Positions 16,047 through 24,286 of a DNA stretch of 34,062 bases are shown here, in pieces. How positions within the stretch are numbered: the stretch's first letter is position 1; each line of letters begins with the position of its first letter. The position numbers and the translations under genes were made by a program. The stretch is from contig NZHC01000136.1 in NCBI GenBank assembly GCA_002689655.1, positions 1 through 34,062 on the forward strand, written 5' to 3'. Source of the DNA: Rhodopirellula sp. (GTDB taxonomy: Bacteria > Planctomycetota > Planctomycetia > Pirellulales > Pirellulaceae). A model generated the notes under the pieces. It saw only the letters and a list, made by a program, of their open reading frames with translations. It did no database searches and was not told the DNA's origin.

Positions 16047-18203
16047 TTATGCGAACGCGTCACGCAGAAAACGCACGATCCGGTGAAAAATTGAAGCGTT
16101 CTGCACGTCAACTCTGGCTCGGCCTGTCAGTCTTACCGGTAGCGGGGATGCTGTTGGTTCGAGCACCACTCGAACTTCATAATAAGGGTTGTACTCCAAA
16201 TCAAGAACATGCGCATCGATTCTGCCGGGGCGATGCAATTCATCAGGTATTTCCTGACTTGGTGAGGCTGCCAATTCTGACACTCTTCCACGCACCTCAC
16301 CCCGAGCGTGATCATCTAACAGTAGGTGAACGCGTTGCCCCTTCCGTATCAACTCAATCTCCTGCTGGGAAACGAAAAGCACTGCTTCACGCGTTCTTGG
16401 ATCTCCAATCACGCACACTTTCGTTCCTTCTTCCAGCCAAGCACCCGCATTGGCAGGATCCAGTGGCGTCCCAAACCAATACGCCGACTCTCGTTCACCT
16501 GCCGTGGATTCCGCCCGTTTACCAACAGCAAATACACGCCCAGCATTGGGCGCACTCAACACCAACTCGGCAGCCAACCCTTCCCGCAATTGTTGTTCCT
16601 TCTTTGCCTCACTCAAGGACCTTTCGATCACTGGAATCTGCATTCCCGCTTCACGACTCGTCAGTCGGCGTTTTCTCAATCCGTCCAACCGCACTTCAAG
16701 TTGTTCAGCCTGCCCCCTCGCTTGAACCAACTCAAGCTCGACCGACTGATTCACCAAGGTGGCAACGACTTGCCCAGCCTGCACATCAGTTCCGTTCACG
16801 ACCGATGCAACTAACCGTCCTGAGTTGGTCACAAATACAGATTCAGCATCCCCGGGTTGAATCGTCATGTATGCGGTTGTGGTTCTTGGCATGGGCACCA
16901 AACCGATCACTGCCACAGATCCAACGATCGCAGTCACCAACAAAATAGGTCGTCGCGTTTGGAAACCTATTTGTCTCCCCCGACTAGCAGGTGGCCGTAA
17001 AACCGATCGAATTATTTTAAAAAACAGCCATGCAATTGCTATTAAAGTCAGAACACCGACTGCATCTGCCATCTCATAGCTCTCTGCAAAACGATAAATC
17101 ATGAGCATGATCAAGGCAAAAATTGCGATCCTATAAAAACCACTCAGAAGCCCGTAGCCCGCCACGAGAAAGTTACGTGTCGTGAATTCAAATGTCATGG
17201 TGTTCGGTGATGTCCAAAGGAATCGCCTCGCCCATTCCCTCAAAACACCAGTTGCTTCCGCTGACAGATTGGGAATGCCAATCGCGTCAGAAAGCATGTA
17301 GTAGCCGTCATACCTCAGTAGAGGATTCCCATTGAACAGCACTGTTGTCACCGAACACACAACCACCACCGTTGCACAAACATCCCTCACGGGGCCATCA
17401 ACCGTAAAAAACCAAATCAATGCAGCCAGAGAAGCCAGAGTCAACTCGGCCAGAATACCAGCAGCTGAAATAAAAATTCGCTGCCAACGACGCGGCAACA
17501 TCCAAGCATCTGACACGTCACAATACAGACACGGCACTCCCACCAGAAACATGAGCCCAATTTCACGGCACTCGCCACCAAACCGCTTGCATGCAGTCGC
17601 GTGTGCGAACTCGTGCACAACCTTGGTGATCGACAACACGCCGAACAGCGTTATCAATCCTGCACCCGACTGCATGCGTGCTGCTGCGACAGACAGATGC
17701 TCAGTCAGTTGGCTAAAGTTCACAACTACTCCGACCGCAGCTACAAACATGAGCACGGTGGCCAGCAGAATTGCAAAAGGAGAAAAAAGAGGAAAAAAAA
17801 GGTATGATACTGAATCCAGTATCTGATCAGGATTCAAACCCGGTACGCGGATAGCCAAAGGATTCTTCCACCAAGCTCTGGGAACACCTGATTCGGCACC
17901 TGCCTCTTCCGTGCCACATCGATCAACCAGCAACAAACCTTTCCCTCGTGCGTCAGCAAAGAAACGCACGATTGACTCAACCGAGAGATACTGAGGTGCA
18001 AAACGCGTGTTACATTCGGAAGCAATTTCTGCAACTGATCGACTACCGTCCGCCAAAATCAGGATTTCCCTTTCTTGCTCACTAAAATAGGAGAATGCCC
18101 GTGACAGGGGATCTTTTACCACCCAGACGCGTTCACTTCCCATCCAGACCACTTTCTGGATCAGATCAGGACGCAACATCAATTCGCAACTCGTAGCGTT
18201 CAC
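16047..18203 (-). CDS. PqqD-like / M50 site-2-type metalloprotease / HlyD fusion protein
   Basis: A 718-residue inner-membrane protein of the putative peptide zinc metalloprotease type. Residues about 15-95 resemble a PqqD-like winged-helix domain (VWVVKDPLSRAFSYFSEQE... VAEIASECNTRF), the fold used as RiPP recognition element. Membrane helices follow at about 133-162 and 180-200, with the zinc motif H197-E-F-A-H201 and further helices; the second metal motif NGNPLLRYDG is at 291-300. After a helix at about 419-437 the chain enters a HlyD-type barrel-sandwich/coiled-coil region to the end. The GTG start overlaps the TGA of the upstream HlyD gene by four bases (GTGA), implying coupling; ATG 18179 is an alternative. 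Together with the two adaptors and the divergent TolC-like protein this suggests an envelope-spanning complex. The substrate is unknown. Confidence 0.87.
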   Translation of the reverse strand: MNATSCELMLRPDLIQKVVWMGSERVWVVKDPLSRAFSYFSEQEREILILADGSRSVAEIASECNTRFAPQYLSVESIVRFFADARGKGLLLVDRCGTEEAGAESGVPRAWWKNPLAIRVPGLNPDQILDSVSYLFFPLFSPFAILLATVLMFVAAVGVVVNFSQLTEHLSVAAARMQSGAGLITLFGVLSITKVVHEFAHATACKRFGGECREIGLMFLVGVPCLYCDVSDAWMLPRRWQRIFISAAGILAELTLASLAALIWFFTVDGPVRDVCATVVVVCSVTTVLFNGNPLLRYDGYYMLSDAIGIPNLSAEATGVLREWARRFLWTSPNTMTFEFTTRNFLVAGYGLLSGFYRIAIFALIMLMIYRFAESYEMADAVGVLTLIAIAWLFFKIIRSVLRPPASRGRQIGFQTRRPILLVTAIVGSVAVIGLVPMPRTTTAYMTIQPGDAESVFVTNSGRLVASVVNGTDVQAGQVVATLVNQSVELELVQARGQAEQLEVRLDGLRKRRLTSREAGMQIPVIERSLSEAKKEQQLREGLAAELVLSAPNAGRVFAVGKRAESTAGERESAYWFGTPLDPANAGAWLEEGTKVCVIGDPRTREAVLFVSQQEIELIRKGQRVHLLLDDHARGEVRGRVSELAASPSQEIPDELHRPGRIDAHVLDLEYNPYYEVRVVLEPTASPLPVRLTGRARVDVQNASIFHRIVRFLRDAFA

Positions 18204-19294
18204 TGGTTCACACTCAAACTCAAACGCATACCTGGCAAAATATCGAGACTGGCATTGTCAAATTCAACCCAGAAGCGGATGTCGCCGCTAACAGGCTCCA
18301 ACTCCCGGCTGATAAACTTCACGACACCCTCACGTTGCACGGTTTTTTTTTCGCTGCGTTCGATCGCCAACTGCACTTTTTGACCAACCGCAACGCTATC
18401 CAATTGGTCTGCAGTGATAAACCCTTCCGCCCGAAGTCGATCCAACCGGATCACACGAATCACCGGCTCGCCGGCTTTGACCCAGTCGCCAAGATTCCGA
18501 TACCTCTCGACAACCACACCGTTGATAGGTGACTGAATAACCTGCTTTGACGATGCCAATTCAGCAAGTTTCAACTGATGCATTTGCAGCTGTGCCTGCA
18601 ATTCCTGTACTCTTTGCTCGACTTTTGCCTGAGCTAACTCAAGAGTGTACCTGTCAACGCCCAGTTGATGACTATTGGCGGCTTCCGCCTCAGCCTCAGC
18701 CTGTAGCCCGTCAATCACACGCTCAAATTCAGCTTGTTTGGTTTCAAGTACCGTACGTTCATAACTCAAGCGAAGATTTTCGATTTCAGATTGCGAAACA
18801 CTATCAATAAACTGTCGCCTTGCCTCAGTTGCACGATTGAGCTCATTTTCAGCAACCAACTCTGCCTTTTTTGAAGCCTGCACGCTGACATCGTTCTCAG
18901 CCTTGCGATCTGCAATCTGCTGTTTAAACTCATGCTCTTTCGCAAGTTGCTTCTCTTGTGCCAACTTCTTTTTAGCAAGTTCCGCTGACAATCCACTCTG
19001 AGCATTCTGATTCGCTATTTCCAGACGTGTCTGTGCAAGGTCCTGCTCAATTTTCGTTTTCCGGTCATCCAAACGCACCAACTCATCCCCAACACTCACG
19101 GACTCACCTTCATCAACTGTGAGCACTGCAATAGCACCATCCTGTGATGCAGGGACATCCACTGAGTCAATCAAAACCACCTGCATCTCATTCACAAAGA
19201 TTGGCTCAACCGCGTTCAAACTGAGTGCCATACTTGGAACGTAGAACAGTAGCGACGGAAGAATGAAAATGAATCTGGACATGATGTTCTTCAT
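18200..19294 (-). CDS. Periplasmic HlyD-type membrane-fusion adaptor
   Basis: A 364-residue adaptor. An N-terminal hydrophobic segment (about residues 6-24) acts as signal peptide or anchor. The first half of a biotinyl-lipoyl-like barrel (AIAVLTVDEGESVSVGDELVRLD) follows, then a long alpha-helical hairpin of about 150 residues rich in Ala, Glu, Gln and Lys (about 80-235). The second lipoyl half comes next (VIQSPINGVVVERYRNLGDW), then the beta-barrel region. Such adaptors connect an inner-membrane partner to a TolC-type outer-membrane channel. It starts 18 bp after the GAF/HlyD gene and its stop overlaps the M50 gene. It has no TM-anchored cytoplasmic domain, unlike its neighbour. The internal ATG at 19282 is an equally good start. 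Assignment is firm at family level. Confidence 0.88.
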   Translation of the reverse strand: MKNIMSRFIFILPSLLFYVPSMALSLNAVEPIFVNEMQVVLIDSVDVPASQDGAIAVLTVDEGESVSVGDELVRLDDRKTKIEQDLAQTRLEIANQNAQSGLSAELAKKKLAQEKQLAKEHEFKQQIADRKAENDVSVQASKKAELVAENELNRATEARRQFIDSVSQSEIENLRLSYERTVLETKQAEFERVIDGLQAEAEAEAANSHQLGVDRYTLELAQAKVEQRVQELQAQLQMHQLKLAELASSKQVIQSPINGVVVERYRNLGDWVKAGEPVIRVIRLDRLRAEGFITADQLDSVAVGQKVQLAIERSEKKTVQREGVVKFISRELEPVSGDIRFWVEFDNASLDILPGMRLSLSVNQ

Positions 19295-19312
19295 AAATTA
19301 ATCGTCACGAAA

Positions 19313-21238
19313 TCAAAACCACGGATTACTCCGATACCACTGGATCAATCCTCGGAATACCACAAAGCCCATTGAGTACTTACCACACTCAACTTGCGCG
19401 ATCACTGTTGCCCCATCTCTGAGGTCACCCATCTGTTCGGCTTTCAGAGCAAAGGTGGCAGGAACAACTGCCTCCCCTGTCGCCGCAAGATTCGCAACAC
19501 CCGCAATTCCTGTGATTGCTCCCTGATAGGTCCGTGTGGGGTCTGAACGAAGACGAAATGAACAACGGCATGGGGTTACCCGCTGCTGCTGCAACACATA
19601 GTTGATGTGCTGTTCCGGAAGATCCAACTCAATTGTCCAACCACCGGTTTCGGAAATAACATCTAGCAGATACTGGCCGTGTGTGACGGGCCTGGACTGC
19701 AGTGCCTGGGTCAGATCCCACCGATCCACCAAGCCATCCATGGGACTGCGAATGGTCAAATTAGCTTGTTGCCTTTCCAGGAGTACCAGTTGGGCGTTAA
19801 GCCCTTCAATTTCCTTTCGAAGAACACGTTCGTCAACCGCAACTTCAGCCTCGCGTTCACGATTTGACACCGCGTTGCCGCGGGACCGCATCGCCGTCAA
19901 TGCAACAAGGCGTGTCTCCGCAGTCGCGAGAGAGCCCTCAACAGTTCGACGCTGCAAGTCCAATGCTGGACTGCGCAAATGCATTAACACAGCACCTTTG
20001 CCTACGCTCTCACCATTCGCCACCGCTAGCGCCGAAACAACCCCCTCAGTGGGTGAAAACAGGCGACTTTGCTCAGTTGCGAGAACCCGACCTTCCACAG
20101 ATAGCCGCAACTCCATGGGCACAAAGAGAGCGGCGACTGTCAGGATAACCAGCGTCACGATCGATCCTACAATTTTCTTGCGATTCGCAGGACTCCACAC
20201 TCGAGACGCGATAAGGGCCCACCCTGAGTCCTCACGCTGCAAAGCATCTCGTACAGCGTCCTCAAGCGGAGAAAGCAAGGTTTGCATTTGTTGTTGAATT
20301 CGCTCGAACTCACTCTCCGCAGCTTGGAAACGCTCTACCACAATAACAGCAACAGGTTGGTACCTTTGTGGATCGCGTACCAAACGGATATAGATTTCAC
20401 GAAAACCTGACTGGTTACAATAGATTTCAAGTGCATCCGAAACATCTACGTCAAACTCTGCCACGTTCCCAACTTGATGTTCGAACGAATCTGACTCAGA
20501 TAAGACGACCCCAACCAGTCGCTCCATCAGACGAATCTGACGCGCCCGCCGAACCACTTTTTGTTGAGCCGATGTTGTCACTAGTCGAAAACGTTTTCCG
20601 CGACATTGCAAAAGACTCACGCGATCAAATTGGCAAGCGGATGCCAGAGTCGTCGCGATCGAACCAAACGAATCAGTTAGGCCGATTCCCTGATTCAAAC
20701 CACGAATCAGGGAATCCCGATCGGTGCGAGTATTCACGCGACGCTGCAACTCTTCCAACTCATCACGCAAAACGACCGGCGCCGTAAGATCGAGCAAGAC
20801 CTCCGCCAACTCACCAATGGGTCCTCGGACACTCAGATCCAAAGGAACCTCAAAACAGAAGTCAAGCTGCAGCCAGCGGTCAGCCTGCAAGCGTTGACAG
20901 ACATTCAATCTGGATCCGAGTTCACCATCAAACCAACGGCAATGAGAGGTAAAATCAGGTGACGCCTCATTGGTGGGAATGCCGAACAATTCAGCAGGAT
21001 TTCCATCCGCTTCAGCGGCATGCAGAATAACACCGCTGCGAGCCAACAAGACCAATTCATCACTATTACCGACGGCAAGGGTGACAGCACTCGCGCGCGT
21101 TGTGAGCCGCAACCCTCCGACAAGGTCATCAAAAAACGCAGTTAGTTCAGCGTTCCCGCGGGCAGACAACTCGACTCGCTCAATCAGTGCTTCGGCGTCT
21201 TTCCAGATGCCGTCGTTGCGATGAGTTGGATTAGACAT
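19313..21238 (-). CDS. GAF-like / HlyD fusion membrane protein
   Basis: A 641-residue protein with an unusually large cytoplasmic part. Residues about 25-165 and 185-310 look like two GAF-like sensor domains (alternating strands and helices, for example FGSIATTLASACQFDRVSLLQ), followed by an amphipathic linker. A single membrane helix lies at about 356-374. The rest is a HlyD-type adaptor: lipoyl half (SRLFSPTEGVVSALAVANGE), a short helical hairpin, second lipoyl half (LTIRSPMDGLVDRWDL), and barrel. It is first of three minus-strand genes, with 18 bp to the periplasmic adaptor, and diverges from the TolC-like gene across 219 bp. A cytoplasmic signal might gate the complex; that is inference. 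The HlyD half is secure, the GAF label moderately so. Confidence 0.83.
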   Translation of the reverse strand: MSNPTHRNDGIWKDAEALIERVELSARGNAELTAFFDDLVGGLRLTTRASAVTLAVGNSDELVLLARSGVILHAAEADGNPAELFGIPTNEASPDFTSHCRWFDGELGSRLNVCQRLQADRWLQLDFCFEVPLDLSVRGPIGELAEVLLDLTAPVVLRDELEELQRRVNTRTDRDSLIRGLNQGIGLTDSFGSIATTLASACQFDRVSLLQCRGKRFRLVTTSAQQKVVRRARQIRLMERLVGVVLSESDSFEHQVGNVAEFDVDVSDALEIYCNQSGFREIYIRLVRDPQRYQPVAVIVVERFQAAESEFERIQQQMQTLLSPLEDAVRDALQREDSGWALIASRVWSPANRKKIVGSIVTLVILTVAALFVPMELRLSVEGRVLATEQSRLFSPTEGVVSALAVANGESVGKGAVLMHLRSPALDLQRRTVEGSLATAETRLVALTAMRSRGNAVSNREREAEVAVDERVLRKEIEGLNAQLVLLERQQANLTIRSPMDGLVDRWDLTQALQSRPVTHGQYLLDVISETGGWTIELDLPEQHINYVLQQQRVTPCRCSFRLRSDPTRTYQGAITGIAGVANLAATGEAVVPATFALKAEQMGDLRDGATVIAQVECGKYSMGFVVFRGLIQWYRSNPWF

Positions 21239-21398
21239 TGAAATTCGTTGGCAATGTTACGTCAAGAAAATCGGCACTGTTGGTAAATCGAACCCACTTC
21301 CTATGGGCATCGACCAACTGCTTCGTGGAACATCATTTGTTTCACGCTGTTCCCTAAAAGTTACCGCATTTCCGCCCGTTTTGATTGGACTGACTGCA

Positions 21399-21425
21399 AC
21401 GATTAGTACGAAAAAAACGATTAGT
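21399..21425. promoter_or_regulatory. Direct repeat in the divergent promoter region of the export locus
   Basis: ACGATTAGT occurs at 21399-21407 and again at 21417-21425, 18 bases apart, in the 219-bp region between the divergent GAF/HlyD and TolC-like genes. It is a possible two-site binding element for a regulator of either gene. There is no independent support. Confidence 0.3.
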
Positions 21426-21457
21426 GGGGTCTATAACGGCTGCGGCAGCGAGTACCG

Positions 21458-23338
21458 ATGGGCACCTCAAACAGCAAAGCATGGCTTGAAATCTCGGTGA
21501 ACCAGATTCCAACACCTCCGAAACCTCGTAAAACGTGGCAAACATCAGTTGCCGCGTTCGCGTGCATGGTGACTGCAATAGGTCTTTCTGGATGCCGCAG
21601 TTACCACAACCTTCCTGAAACAATCGGTAACCGCACTGACAACATTGACAGGCTCATGCAGCGAGTAGATGCCGGGGCGCCTGCAGAGAGTATCAGTGAA
21701 CTGCCAGCGGCACCTTTCACGCTAAAGCGTCCGGAGGATCTCGACGCAGCAACCTACCGCGACATGACGCTGGACGAGGCCATTCGATTGGCCATCGAAA
21801 ACGGAGAGGTCCTGCGCAAGTTGGGCGGAATGATTCTCACTGACCCCGAAAGAATCTACACCGAACAAACAATCCCGCTTCAAGTCACTGACCCGCAAAC
21901 CGGTATTGAAGCAGCCTTATCAGCATTCGATGCAAATTTGTATGCCTTTGGCAAGTGGCAGAATAATGACCGCCGGTACAACAACCAATTCATTAGTGGC
22001 GGTGCGGATGCATTTCAGCAGGACACCCACGACTATGTGCTGCAAATGTCGAAATACACGGCGACAGGAGCACAACTGGCACTACGCAGCATCACCGACT
22101 ACGACGCCAATAACGCCACAGGCAACATCACACCCAGTGCTTGGCAGACACAGTTCCAAGCTGAGCTGCGGCAGCCACTTCTGCAGGGAGGTGGGCTAAC
22201 CTTCAATCGCATCGCGGGCCCGGGTTCAGTGCCAGGCAATTACAACGGAGTGTTGATTGCCAAGGTCAACAATGACCTGACAGCGGCGGAATTTCGACAA
22301 CAGCTAAGGGATTACATCAGCGATGTAATCACCGCGTACTGGGATCTTTACTTTGCCTACCGTTCCTTGGACTCGAAACGCGATGCCCTAGTGCGCAGCC
22401 AGACAACATGGCAGAGTTTTGCAGCCCTGAAGAACAACAACCGCCGAACCGGTACGGATGAGGCGATGGCACGTGAACAGTACTACCGATTCAAATCAGA
22501 GGTCAATGACGCGATCTCTGGACAGCTTGGTGTACAAACGATGGAACGAAACCTGCGACTGTTGATTGGCATCAGGATCACCGATGGGGTACTGCTGCGA
22601 CCTGCTGATGAACCGAACGAAGCACCGATGGTATTTGACTGGGACTCCATTGCAATTGAAGCAGTTCAACTTCGCAGCGAATTACAACAAACGCGATTGA
22701 AGGTCAAACGCAGCCAGATGGAAGTTCTCGCTGCAAAAAATTTCCTGATGCCGCAACTAGATCTTGTTTCGACCTATCGTATTCGTGGTCTGGGTAAGAA
22801 TCTGGCGGGAGATAACAGCGCATTCCGTCAACTTGGAACAGGCGATTACCAGGAGTACGAAGCCAGCGTCGAACTACGGATGCCCGTAGGGTTCCGCCAA
22901 GCCCATGCCGCAGTCCGAAATGCACAACTGAAAGTGCAACGACAGAATACACTGCTTCGTGAGCAGGAGCGACGAATCCTGCGCGACTTGACCAATGATG
23001 TTGTTGAATGCGACCGCGCCTACGTTCAAATGCAAACGAACATGAACCGCTACCTGGCAGCAACAGACGCTCTGAAAGGGATGGAAACCAATCGTGATAA
23101 TGGGCTGCCCATTAGTTTGGAACAGTTGCTTGACGCTCAACGCCGTGCCAGTGAAGCGCAGACCAAGTACTACCTGTCGCTTTCGCAATACGCAATTTCA
23201 ACAAAGAATGTGCAATATCAGCAGGGTACCCTGCTACACGCCATTCATCTGATGGTACTTGATGAGCAGCCCGATCCGATTCTCATGGAAGACATACTTC
23301 CAGAAATCGTTCCAGCCACTGCGCCCTCCAACCCTTGA
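21458..23338 (+). CDS. TolC-type outer-membrane efflux lipoprotein
   Basis: A 626-residue outer-membrane channel protein of the TolC family. A lipobox ends in LSGC with cysteine at residue 46 from ATG 21458, or 33 from the in-frame GTG 21497; the GTG start would give a more usual signal peptide (Lys/Arg-rich n-region, then a hydrophobic core). The body contains the paired helical regions expected of TolC, for example MTLDEAIRLAIENG early, AELRQPLLQGGG marking the first strand, YISDVITAYWDLYFAYR, AQLKVQRQNTLLREQERRI and LPISLEQLLDAQRRASEAQTKYYLSLSQYAIS near the end. It diverges from three genes for HlyD-type adaptors and is probably their outer-membrane exit duct. The family is clear; the exported substrate is unknown. 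Confidence 0.88.
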   Translation: MGTSNSKAWLEISVNQIPTPPKPRKTWQTSVAAFACMVTAIGLSGCRSYHNLPETIGNRTDNIDRLMQRVDAGAPAESISELPAAPFTLKRPEDLDAATYRDMTLDEAIRLAIENGEVLRKLGGMILTDPERIYTEQTIPLQVTDPQTGIEAALSAFDANLYAFGKWQNNDRRYNNQFISGGADAFQQDTHDYVLQMSKYTATGAQLALRSITDYDANNATGNITPSAWQTQFQAELRQPLLQGGGLTFNRIAGPGSVPGNYNGVLIAKVNNDLTAAEFRQQLRDYISDVITAYWDLYFAYRSLDSKRDALVRSQTTWQSFAALKNNNRRTGTDEAMAREQYYRFKSEVNDAISGQLGVQTMERNLRLLIGIRITDGVLLRPADEPNEAPMVFDWDSIAIEAVQLRSELQQTRLKVKRSQMEVLAAKNFLMPQLDLVSTYRIRGLGKNLAGDNSAFRQLGTGDYQEYEASVELRMPVGFRQAHAAVRNAQLKVQRQNTLLREQERRILRDLTNDVVECDRAYVQMQTNMNRYLAATDALKGMETNRDNGLPISLEQLLDAQRRASEAQTKYYLSLSQYAISTKNVQYQQGTLLHAIHLMVLDEQPDPILMEDILPEIVPATAPSNP

Positions 23339-23527
23339 TATGGCATCCGGAGACAGCGGTCTTCGGTACTAGCCTGCAGACGGTGAGGTAGCGGTCTTTC
23401 TTCCCACAATATATGCGTGGAAAAAATTTCGTGGGTTCTTCAAGGTGCTGACATTGCGACAATACGCGAGAAAGACACTAACAGCGTCTGATGGCAAGGT
23501 CTCTTGTCCGATGACTAGACTGGACTA

Positions 23528-23542
23528 GCCGTTCGAAACGGC
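23528..23542. other. Short perfect stem-loop before the 233-residue gene
   Basis: GCCGTT and AACGGC pair around a 3-base loop, 36 bases before the ATG at 23579 and 189 bases after the TolC-like stop. It could be a weak terminator or leader element. The rest of the 240-bp spacer shows nothing recognisable. Confidence 0.25.
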
Positions 23543-23578
23543 GGTCACCCATCCATTATCGGCCTTCATGAGAAGTCA

Positions 23579-24280
23579 ATGACACCCGAACATCTCATCC
23601 AACGTTGCCATGATCTGATTGGCTCAGTGCCAGAAAATGCAGACCAATCCAATGGTGAATCCTTGATTGGCTTCTTTCAGTCTTTTCGCCCGGACGGCAT
23701 GTCCCTGCAAGGAATGTTTGATGGCATTCCTGTCGCCACTGAACTGCAAACTCGTCTCGACAATCTGTTCATCGCGGCAGGTGAAGACCGGCGTCCGGAA
23801 GGGGGGCGTGATGCTTACTTTGTGATACGCAAACCGGAACCACTGGACCCCACAATGGCAAGTGAGCTAGCGCAACAGTGGCTCGACGGAATCCGTCAAT
23901 TTGCTGAGATCATGCATGCCTCAACGATCCTTGATGCCCTGCGACCTCAAATCAGGGTGCGCGTGTTGGAGGGGATTCCACCAAAGCACCCAAAAGACGA
24001 TACAGAGAAATCGAAACTCTTGAAGGCAATCCTGCAGGATTCCTCGCACCTTGTAGAAAAGGTTGATGCAGGGCCACTGCCCGCCGTGTTAAGGCCGGCC
24101 TATTACTTCACAGCTTGCGATACCATGCTTCGTGATTATCTGATGTGGCCGTTTTACGCTGAGGCAACCGGACTCGCTGATCCGTTCGCCCCGTACTTTG
24201 AACTTTGGCAACACCGTGTCAAATACAGAATCTTTGGGGAAACCCAAATCGATTTGTATATGCCATGGCATCTTGATTGA
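23579..24280 (+). CDS. Hypothetical protein, 233 residues
   Basis: Not recognised. A soluble protein with no signal peptide and no membrane segment. The N-terminal part is mixed helix and loop; the middle holds VIRKPEPLDPTMASELAQQWLDGIRQFAEIMH, which looks helical; the C-terminal third is aromatic-rich (YYFTACDTMLRDYLMWPFY, then FELWQHRVKYRIFGE). GAGAAG a few bases before the ATG at 23579 may be a ribosome-binding site. It is followed in the same frame by the broken sulfatase gene, only a few bases after its TGA, so the two were probably co-transcribed. Codon use is like its neighbours, supporting a real gene. No function is proposed. Confidence 0.75.
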   Translation: MTPEHLIQRCHDLIGSVPENADQSNGESLIGFFQSFRPDGMSLQGMFDGIPVATELQTRLDNLFIAAGEDRRPEGGRDAYFVIRKPEPLDPTMASELAQQWLDGIRQFAEIMHASTILDALRPQIRVRVLEGIPPKHPKDDTEKSKLLKAILQDSSHLVEKVDAGPLPAVLRPAYYFTACDTMLRDYLMWPFYAEATGLADPFAPYFELWQHRVKYRIFGETQIDLYMPWHLD

Positions 24281-24286
24281 CCTGGC

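Noticed and set aside
16049-16948. Plus-strand open frame of 299 codons
   Set aside because: It is antisense to the M50/HlyD gene, has a low-complexity His/Pro/Gln/Ser composition and no domain; the minus-strand gene has clear motifs.
23356-23400. Two copies of AGCGGTCTT after the TolC-like gene
   Set aside because: The repeat is only nine bases, not palindromic and without a known function; chance is likely.
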